Below, piece after piece: positions 16,317 to 21,179 of a stretch of 21,179 bases of DNA. Positions within the stretch are counted from its first letter, which is position 1. Each line of letters starts with the position of its first letter. The position numbers and the translations under genes are program-made. The stretch lies in assembly GCA_022712845.1 (NCBI GenBank), contig JAFLJV010000212.1, positions 1-21,179 on the forward strand, given 5' to 3'. Below the pieces are notes generated by a model. That model saw only the letters and a list, made by a program, of their open reading frames with translations, did not search any database and was not told the DNA's origin. Origin of the DNA: Sulfurimonas sp. Lineage in GTDB: Bacteria > Campylobacterota > Campylobacteria > Campylobacterales > Sulfurimonadaceae.

Positions 16317-16835
16317 TTACTTTATTTTATTGATTTTTAAAACAAACTCAACTTCAGCTTTTGAGATATGTAACTCTTTTGAAATCGTATCTAATGTAAT
16401 ACCTTGTTTAAAAAGTGAAATAATTTTTTCATCATCATTTCCATGTACTGAGGTTGGAATGGATATCTGCTTAACTCCACTCTCTAAAGATGAAATCCTA
16501 CCATCTATATGTTCATCAATACTTTGTACACTCTCTTCTAATCTCTTTAAACCAAGTGATATAGGCTTAACCATGTCATAAACTGTTCTTTCTATCTCTT
16601 GATAGACATCATTGTCACTCATACGACTAGAGTTACTTTTTATATTTTTCTGAGTATCTCCTATCTGTTTTTTTAAGTAAAAAATTTCTCTATTTAACTC
16701 TTCAGCTACTGATGCAACATAACGAATATTTTTATTGTACTCTGAGTCTTTTGTAAAAACATAATAAATAAGATACAAAATCATAGCAGCCATAGCAACT
16801 ACAAGATACTCTATGCTGATAAATTCAAAATTCAT
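16317..16835 (-). CDS. uncharacterised single-pass membrane coiled-coil protein with C-terminal HTH-like segment
   Basis: I do not recognise a named function. The 172-residue protein has one N-terminal membrane segment (about residues 9-28, IEYLVVAMAAMILYLIYYVF). A helical, probably coiled-coil region follows (about 38-120). The C-terminus (DEKIISLFKQGITLDTISKELHISKAEVEFVLKIN) reads like a small helix-turn-helix, similar to what I recall of DUF6115-type proteins. The topology puts the coiled coil and HTH in the cytoplasm if the N-terminus is outside. The start overlaps the preceding gene as ATGA, and ftsW begins 4 bases after the stop, so it belongs to the ftsW-murG transcript. A role in envelope or division control is only a guess from position. 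Confidence 0.7.
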   Translation of the reverse strand: MNFEFISIEYLVVAMAAMILYLIYYVFTKDSEYNKNIRYVASVAEELNREIFYLKKQIGDTQKNIKSNSSRMSDNDVYQEIERTVYDMVKPISLGLKRLEESVQSIDEHIDGRISSLESGVKQISIPTSVHGNDDEKIISLFKQGITLDTISKELHISKAEVEFVLKINKIK

Positions 16836-17353
16836 TTTTTACTCTCTCTTGCTTCACGGATAAGAATTCTTTCTCTTGCAGTAAGATAAGCACCCCACTC
16901 TTTTTCATCTTGTTCATGTATTTTAGTAATTTGTGCCAATGATCTATCAACTGCTGTAAAAAAGATTGCTACATCTCTTTTAGGGTGAACTGGCATCTCA
17001 ACTCTTCCATAATAAAGTTCCCCCTCTTCTAACACCTCACTTGAGAGTTTAAAATGCTCAAATCCTATAGACTCTATCTCTGCTTCATCTATTAGCGAAA
17101 TTCTATTTGGTTCTTCATTTTTTAAAAATTGCTCTAGAGCATCTATTTTTCTATGTAATTCTATAACAAGATTTAAAAGAACAGGATCAGTATCTGATGT
17201 ATCACCTCTTGCTTTTGCCTGCTTAAGCCATTGGTTTATTGGGTTTTCATCATTGTCATTTAGTTGCTGAAACTCTCTTTGAAAATCTTCATCATCTAAA
17301 GAAGCTTCACTAAAAACTATACTTATTGGTGCCTTTACCAGTCTTACACTCAT
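16832..17353 (-). CDS. uncharacterised protein, possibly degenerate PilZ-like
   Basis: This is a 173-residue soluble protein. The N-terminal third is acidic (FQREFQQLNDNDENPI). A helix LLNLVIELHRKIDALEQFLK (about 60-79) may form a coiled coil. The second half (IESIGFEHFKLSSEVLEEGELYYGRVEMPVHPKRDVAIFFTAV ... EQDEKEWGAYLTARERILIREAR) has the spacing of a PilZ beta-barrel followed by its C-terminal helix. The RxxxR and DxSxxG c-di-GMP residues are not evident, so if it is PilZ-like it may not bind the nucleotide. It overlaps the gene before it (prenyltransferase) and the gene after it by 4 bases each (ATGA), so expression of all three is coupled. The gene is clear; the fold is a guess. Confidence 0.6.
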   Translation of the reverse strand: MSVRLVKAPISIVFSEASLDDEDFQREFQQLNDNDENPINQWLKQAKARGDTSDTDPVLLNLVIELHRKIDALEQFLKNEEPNRISLIDEAEIESIGFEHFKLSSEVLEEGELYYGRVEMPVHPKRDVAIFFTAVDRSLAQITKIHEQDEKEWGAYLTARERILIREARESKK

Positions 17354-18210
17354 GCTGACATCCTATCAATAACTATTAAAATAAAAAATGCTATTCCAAG
17401 GTATCCATTGACTGTAAAAAATGCACGATCAATTTTAGTAAAATCTTTTCTTACTAAATAATGTTCATAACCAAGCATAATCGCACTTAAAACAAGAGCC
17501 AAAAATGCAATTACTCCAAGTCCAGCCACCCATACAAATAGTGACCAAAAGACAATTGTTAATACATGAAAAAGTGATGAAAGTAAAAGAGTTGCATCTG
17601 AGCCATATTTTGATGGAATGGAATGAAGACCTTTATCTTTATCAAACTCCATATCTTGAAGTGAGTAAAGTAAGTCAAACCCTGCCACCCAAAATATAAC
17701 ACCTAAACTAAGCATCACTGACCATGGAGTTATCTCTGCACTAACTGCTACAACTCCAGCGATGGGAGCAAGCCCAAGTGAAAAACCTAAAACTATATGA
17801 GCAAGTGATGAAAATCTTTTAAAGTACGAGTATGAACCAAGAACTATAAGAATTGGAAAACTAAGAGCAAAAGCAAGTGGATTTATCATATAAGCAACTG
17901 CTATAAAAACTACAGCATTCACAGCTGTAAAAATCATAATACTTGAAGCATCAAGTCTTCCATCTACATTTGGACGCGATACTGTTCTTGGATTTTGTGC
18001 ATCTATATCTCTATCAGCGTATCTATTAAGCCCCATTGCAAAATTTCTTGCACTAACTGCCGCAAAAATCCCTAAAATAAGAAGAGTAAAACCAAACCAA
18101 CCATCAGCTGCAACTATCATAGCGATAAAAATAAAAGGAAGTGAGAAGATAGAGTGCTCAAACATTACAAGTTCGTTAAAATCTTTTAATTTCTTTATGT
18201 ATTGTTGCAA
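17350..18210 (-). CDS. mqnP: UbiA-family prenyltransferase, probably MqnP of the futalosine menaquinone pathway
   Basis: This is a 286-residue membrane enzyme with about eight to nine hydrophobic segments. The two Mg-diphosphate motifs are NRYADRDID (N62, D66, D70) and DLLYSLQDMEFDKDKGLHS (D179, D186, D190). It joins a polyprenyl chain to an aromatic acceptor. Campylobacterota use menaquinone made by the futalosine route, where this UbiA-like enzyme is MqnP. Automatic labels often read 4-hydroxybenzoate polyprenyltransferase. The start is TTG, 6 bases after AAGG. It heads a coupled group with the two small genes, ftsW and murG. The 75 bases before it contain no clear terminator for hepT. Confidence 0.82.
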   Translation of the reverse strand: MQQYIKKLKDFNELVMFEHSIFSLPFIFIAMIVAADGWFGFTLLILGIFAAVSARNFAMGLNRYADRDIDAQNPRTVSRPNVDGRLDASSIMIFTAVNAVVFIAVAYMINPLAFALSFPILIVLGSYSYFKRFSSLAHIVLGFSLGLAPIAGVVAVSAEITPWSVMLSLGVIFWVAGFDLLYSLQDMEFDKDKGLHSIPSKYGSDATLLLSSLFHVLTIVFWSLFVWVAGLGVIAFLALVLSAIMLGYEHYLVRKDFTKIDRAFFTVNGYLGIAFFILIVIDRMSA

Positions 18211-18285
18211 ATCTAACCTTTTAAATAATTAACGGTTATTTTATCTAAAGTTGATTTAAAATTTGATGATGTCGTTCTTTGAAAA

Positions 18286-18630
18286 TTATTTTTTATCAAG
18301 TATCATTTGAATTACTACTTCTTTTAACAAGGGTAAATCATTTTTAATAGTGTTGTAAACAATCTGATAGTCAACTCCAAAATATTCATGTATAAGAAGA
18401 TTTCTAAAGTCTTTTAAATCTCTCCATAAAATCTTGTCATATTTTAATAATGTAGCTTCAGACAGATGTATTGTTGCTTCACCAATAATTTCAAATTCTC
18501 GAATCGTAGCACTATATACAAGTCTATTGTTTACAAATTTTTCTATATCTAAACCATCTGTAAACTCTAAAATAGCATTTACAGAATCTTGTATATCATG
18601 TAAAAAAAGAAGTTCATCTCTTTTAGACAT
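18286..18630 (-). CDS. hepT: HepT-like HEPN toxin (type VII toxin-antitoxin)
   Basis: This 114-residue all-helical HEPN protein carries the RX4HXY motif RNLLIHEY (R76, H81, Y83), the RNase active site of HepT toxins. The stretch IREFEIIGEATIHLSEATL is also typical (DUF86). In this system the partner nucleotidyltransferase neutralises the toxin by adding AMP to the motif tyrosine. It overlaps the antitoxin gene by 8 bases, the usual arrangement. The motif is complete, so the toxin could be active. Confidence 0.9.
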   Translation of the reverse strand: MSKRDELLFLHDIQDSVNAILEFTDGLDIEKFVNNRLVYSATIREFEIIGEATIHLSEATLLKYDKILWRDLKDFRNLLIHEYFGVDYQIVYNTIKNDLPLLKEVVIQMILDKK

Positions 18631-18916
18631 AAATTATCTCTTTTAAAATTTTTTCTTTTGCTATAGGTTTTAAAGAGCTCTCTATCCCAAGGTCAACTTT
18701 AAGATTAAATGCTTTTTCTAATTCTCTCCTTAATGAAAAAAAAGAGTTTAAACTTTTTTTCTCATTTAACATCTCAACTGCAATATCTATATCACTTTCA
18801 TCTTTAAAATCACCTCGAACATAACTTCCAAAAAGACCAATTTTTGTAACACCATATTTTTCTAAAAATTCTTCTTTATGTTGTGCTAAAAAATTTAATA
18901 TAAAATCTTTTGTCAT
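18623..18916 (-). CDS. mntA: MntA-like minimal nucleotidyltransferase antitoxin
   Basis: This 97-residue minimal nucleotidyltransferase has the signature GLFGSYVRGDFKDESDID (GSx2RGD at 30-36, metal ligands D42 and D44) and a third acidic position in KVDLGIE (about residue 76). It would AMPylate and silence the HEPN toxin encoded downstream. The ATG at 18916 follows AGGA at 6 bases. It is the first gene of the pair, so the antitoxin is made before the toxin. Confidence 0.9.
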   Translation of the reverse strand: MTKDFILNFLAQHKEEFLEKYGVTKIGLFGSYVRGDFKDESDIDIAVEMLNEKKSLNSFFSLRRELEKAFNLKVDLGIESSLKPIAKEKILKEIIYV

Positions 18917-18945
18917 AATTTTTCCTAAAGTAATTTGTTTTAAAT

Positions 18946-18974
18946 ATTATAACAAAATCCTAAAAAAATTTCAT
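18946..18974 (-). promoter_or_regulatory. promoter of mntA-hepT
   Basis: On the minus strand TATAAT (18946-18951) is preceded by TGT, giving an extended -10 (TGTTATAAT), with T-rich sequence upstream and no clear -35. The transcript start would be about 20 bases before the SD of mntA. Confidence 0.55.
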
Positions 18975-19102
18975 TATTTTAAAATCTAACCATTTAAAAT
19001 TTATATTTATCACTTGACACCTGATTTTTAAGAAAAATAGAACCAGTGAATAAGCTAATAAATCTCATAAAAAATTATGCGTATATTGCAGACCTTGAAA
19101 AG

Positions 19103-19337
19103 CTAAAACAAAACCATTTTTGAACGTTAAAAAAATGTAACTGTTTGAGCGTAGCGAGTTTTACATTTTTAGTTCAAAAATGGTTTTGTTTTAGGAACTC
19201 ACGAAGTGAGCTTTGAGACTTCTGCAAAGTCTTTTTGGTTCTTTTTTGACTTAAAAAAAAATCAGTGAGGCTAAATTATATTGTTGTATTTTATGTATGC
19301 ATCCTCAAGTAAAAAACTTGGGGACGAGAAAAGAACC
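19103..19337. repeat. cluster of nested inverted repeats (palindromic extragenic element)
   Basis: The gene-free stretch 18917-19342 holds four hairpins and one outer pairing. Hairpin 1 has 23-bp perfect arms (19103-19125 with 19172-19194, starting CTAAAACAAAACC), then a 10-bp stem (19131-19140 with 19161-19170) around a GAGCGTAGCGAG loop. Hairpin 2 is CTCAC-GAA-GTGAG (19198-19210). Hairpin 3 is AGACTT/AAGTCT at 19216-19232, with a T-run on the plus strand to 19236. A 9-bp pair joins GGTTCTTTT (19237-19245) to AAAAGAACC (19329-19337) and encloses a 7-bp hairpin (19303-19323). No transposase or ORF is associated. It may be a multicopy palindromic repeat or MITE, or a structured RNA. Confidence 0.8.
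19216..19236 (+). terminator. terminator-like hairpin within repeat element
   Basis: AGACTT and AAGTCT pair over a 5-base loop and run into TTTTT on the plus strand. No plus-strand gene lies upstream, so it may only be part of the palindromic element. Confidence 0.35.
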
Positions 19338-19342
19338 GACTC

Positions 19343-20242
19343 TTATTTATTTTGATTCTCTGAAGATAATATTTTTTCATATCCATATACAAACGCTTGC
19401 CTTTGTTCGCAATCCTTCATAATTGTAAGTTGTATTACTGAATAAAGAGACCAACACTCTTTTTCGATATTATGCACAGAAACTTTTCCTTCTTTAAAGA
19501 TGTCGCACCTTAGTTTAAATAAGCGAAAAACTTCCTTATTTATGACATCAGACTTTAAAGCATCTTTAAAAAAACTTTCACGTTTTTTGCCGTTTGCTTC
19601 TTTTCCATGAAAAGAATTGATTATAGCCTCAAAAGCAAGCCACATAAGAACAAAACGTTCAGCAGAGAATGTTTGAGAAAATGCTTTATCGAGAAGTATA
19701 ACAGCCTCATTTTATATGTTTATTATCTTCGATTCTTCAATGGCTGGGTCATCAAACATATTCAATGACTGGGTATCGAACATTGATGCAAAATCTTTAT
19801 CTGAGTGACGGGTAGGAGTCTTATTATCATTAAAAAAATGCCTAATGATAAGAAGCTCTCGTGCAATTGGAACTCCAAACACAAGTCTAAGTATATTTAC
19901 AGTGCGGACTGTCTGAATTTCATTATTCTGTTCTTTTTCCTTGCTCTCATAACAAAAGGTGAGTTTCAAATTGTTGCTGTTAGCTTGGATGGGATATTCT
20001 TTTATTGAAGATATACATTGTCCTGACCTATCATAATGTTTTGCCCATATCATACGATTTGTGTCATTATTTTGAGGAATTACCAAAGAAACATCTATAT
20101 TATTAATATCGTTTTTACTTAAAAAATGTCGGACTCTTTGTAAATCTGTTTGTTGCAATGAGGAAGTCCATATCGTTTCTCTGAAAACAGAAAATCCATG
20201 TTTTCTCCACTCTTGAATTATTGTATTTTTAAAATTATCCAT
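19343..20242 (-). pseudogene. HEPN-like hypothetical gene interrupted by one in-frame stop
   Basis: Two open segments in the same frame are separated only by a TAA at 19712-19714. The first (19712-20242, 176 codons) begins MDNFKNTIIQEW and ends EESKIINI. After the stop the frame continues NEAVILLDKAFSQTFSAERF, then VLMWLAFEAIINSFHG, and runs to 19343. Together they would encode about 298 residues. The second part looks like an Apea/HEPN-type helical domain (WLAFEAIINS ... RLFKLRCDIFKEG), in which the usual catalytic RX4H position reads RCDIFK, so it is degenerate. The N-terminal part is unassigned. Translation of the downstream part alone could start at the ATG 19645. AAAGGAG lies 12 bases before the first ATG, which is rather far. 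A nonsense mutation is the simplest reading; a sequencing error or readthrough is possible. Confidence 0.65.
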
Positions 20243-20295
20243 AGAGTAGTACTTCTCCTTTCATAATTTAATTAACTCAACGACTGCAATATCAT

Positions 20296-20324
20296 TTTAT
20301 ATAAAAAAGCCTTAAAATGAACAA
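20296..20324 (-). promoter_or_regulatory. candidate promoter of the split HEPN-like gene
   Basis: On the minus strand TTGTTC (20319-20324) and TATAAA (20296-20301) are separated by exactly 17 bases. Transcription would begin about 45-50 bases before the ATG at 20242. Confidence 0.4.
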
Positions 20325-20419
20325 TTAACTATCATAGTGAATGATTGTTATTTAGAAATTTAAATATAAAAAGAGCGTTGAATTCCTACTTATTAAGCCA
20401 ACTAAAACACACATATCTA

Positions 20420-20425
20420 TATAAT
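20420..20425 (+). promoter_or_regulatory. candidate -10 box of miaA
   Basis: TATAAT on the plus strand lies 30 bases before the miaA TTG, without a recognisable -35. The intergenic region 20243-20455 is very A+T rich and otherwise shows only the divergent promoter for the split gene. Confidence 0.4.
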
Positions 20426-20455
20426 TTCAATATATTTTATATACAGGATTTTAAA

Positions 20456-21179
20456 TTGAAACAACTCGCTATTATAGGTCCAACAGCATCAGGCAAGAGT
20501 GATTTAGCTATTAAAATCGCACTTAAAATTAATGCTTATATTCTCTCTATTGACTCGCTTAGCCTTTATAAAGAGATAGATATTGTTTCTGCTAAGCCAT
20601 CTGCAGGTGAGTTAAACTCTGTTAAACATTTTGGTATAGATATTTTAAATCCTGATGATTACTTTAGTGTTGACATTTTTCTAAATTTGTACAAAGATAT
20701 AGTAAAAAAATGTGAAGAGGATGGTAAAAATCTTATCATTGTTGGTGGTACATCTTTTTATTTGAAGTCACTTGTGCAAGGGCTTTCAATTCTTCCAAAT
20801 ATCACAAAAGAGATTTCACAAAATGTAGAATTAAAACTAAAAGATTTAAAAGAATGTTATGAATTTTTAAACTCTAAAGATAGTGAATATATGAAAAATA
20901 TTTCTGCTAATGACAGCTACCGTATAGAAAAAGCTATGTTAATTTATGAAGCTTCAAAACTTACTCCATGTGAGTACTTTGAACAAAATCCACCTAAGCC
21001 AATCATCCAAAATTTAGATATTTACAACATTGAAGTTAGTAGAGATATTTTAAGAGAGAGAATCTCAAAACGAATAGCTAAAATGTTAGAACTTGGACTA
21101 ATTGATGAAGTGTGTTATTTGGAACATAAATATACAAGGTTTCCTCACTCTATGGGTTCTATAGGAATAGTGGAAGTTT
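20456..21179 (+). CDS. miaA: tRNA dimethylallyltransferase, 3' truncated by window edge
   Basis: MiaA adds a dimethylallyl group to A37 of tRNAs that read UNN codons. The frame starts at TTG (20456-20458), 7 bases after AGGA, and stays open through the last base (241 codons). The P-loop is IIGPTASGKSDLA (residues 6-18). The catalytic-site stretch is SIDSLSLYKEIDIVSAKPS (about 36-54), where most MiaA proteins have DSxQ but this phylum often has DSLS. Further hallmarks are IIVGGTSFYLKSL about 97-109 and NDSYRIEKAMLIYEA. The C-terminal end, including the rest of the tRNA-binding region, is outside. It is transcribed away from the minus-strand block. Confidence 0.95.
   Translation, partial: MKQLAIIGPTASGKSDLAIKIALKINAYILSIDSLSLYKEIDIVSAKPSAGELNSVKHFGIDILNPDDYFSVDIFLNLYKDIVKKCEEDGKNLIIVGGTSFYLKSLVQGLSILPNITKEISQNVELKLKDLKECYEFLNSKDSEYMKNISANDSYRIEKAMLIYEASKLTPCEYFEQNPPKPIIQNLDIYNIEVSRDILRERISKRIAKMLELGLIDEVCYLEHKYTRFPHSMGSIGIVEV

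Noticed and set aside
19103..19194. Integron attC site
   Set aside because: The conserved R' and R'' core triplets of attC are not placed at the ends of the stem, and no cassette or integrase is nearby.
19103..19337. Terminal inverted repeats of an insertion sequence
   Set aside because: The arms of the main palindrome are only 46 bases apart with no transposase or remnant between them.

Overview
The window comes from a Campylobacterota (Epsilonproteobacteria) chromosome, most likely a Sulfurimonas- or Arcobacter-like free-living member. The evidence is strong A+T richness, frequent TTG starts behind good Shine-Dalgarno (SD) sites, and gene order. From memory, the minus-strand run rpsB, tsf, ABC ATPase, fliR, acidic protein, gmk, tatA, argS matches Campylobacter jejuni Cj1182c to Cj1175c. 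Here an NDH-2-like flavoprotein sits between tsf and the ABC gene. The large acidic protein next to gmk is a ChePep homologue, the polar chemotaxis-control protein of this phylum.

Layout from left to right: a 5'-truncated L,D-transpeptidase (+) converges on argS with a 4-base overlap. All genes from argS to the split gene ending at 20242 are on the minus strand. They are argS, tatA, gmk, chePep, fliR and the ABC ATPase; the NDH-2-like gene; tsf and rpsB; a redox/membrane group (PrxQ-type peroxiredoxin, b-type cytochrome, DUF420 protein, DedA protein); a retron-like cassette; murG, ftsW and two small coupled genes of unknown function; and a UbiA-family prenyltransferase, probably MqnP. An accessory stretch follows (HepT/MntA toxin-antitoxin pair, a dense cluster of inverted repeats, and a HEPN-like gene broken by one in-frame stop). 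The 5' part of miaA (+) runs off the right edge.

The most interesting system lies between murG and dedA. A retron-type reverse transcriptase overlaps by 8 bases a gene for an OLD-like ATPase with a C-terminal TOPRIM domain. A good promoter ends inside the last codons of murG and would drive a short structured leader that is a candidate msr-msd RNA. The arrangement looks like an ATPase-TOPRIM retron defence system. The RT probably starts at a TTG ten codons inside the open frame, which leaves more room for the RNA. The second accessory spot, between mqnP and miaA, holds the toxin-antitoxin pair, a nested palindromic element of about 235 bases, and the interrupted gene.

The core genes serve translation (argS, rpsB, tsf, miaA), nucleotide supply (gmk), export (tatA), motility (fliR, chePep), peptidoglycan synthesis (murG, ftsW, L,D-transpeptidase) and respiration (NDH-2-like, MqnP, cytochrome b). 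All coordinates, motifs and base pairings were read by eye. Family names rest on motif recognition without database searches.
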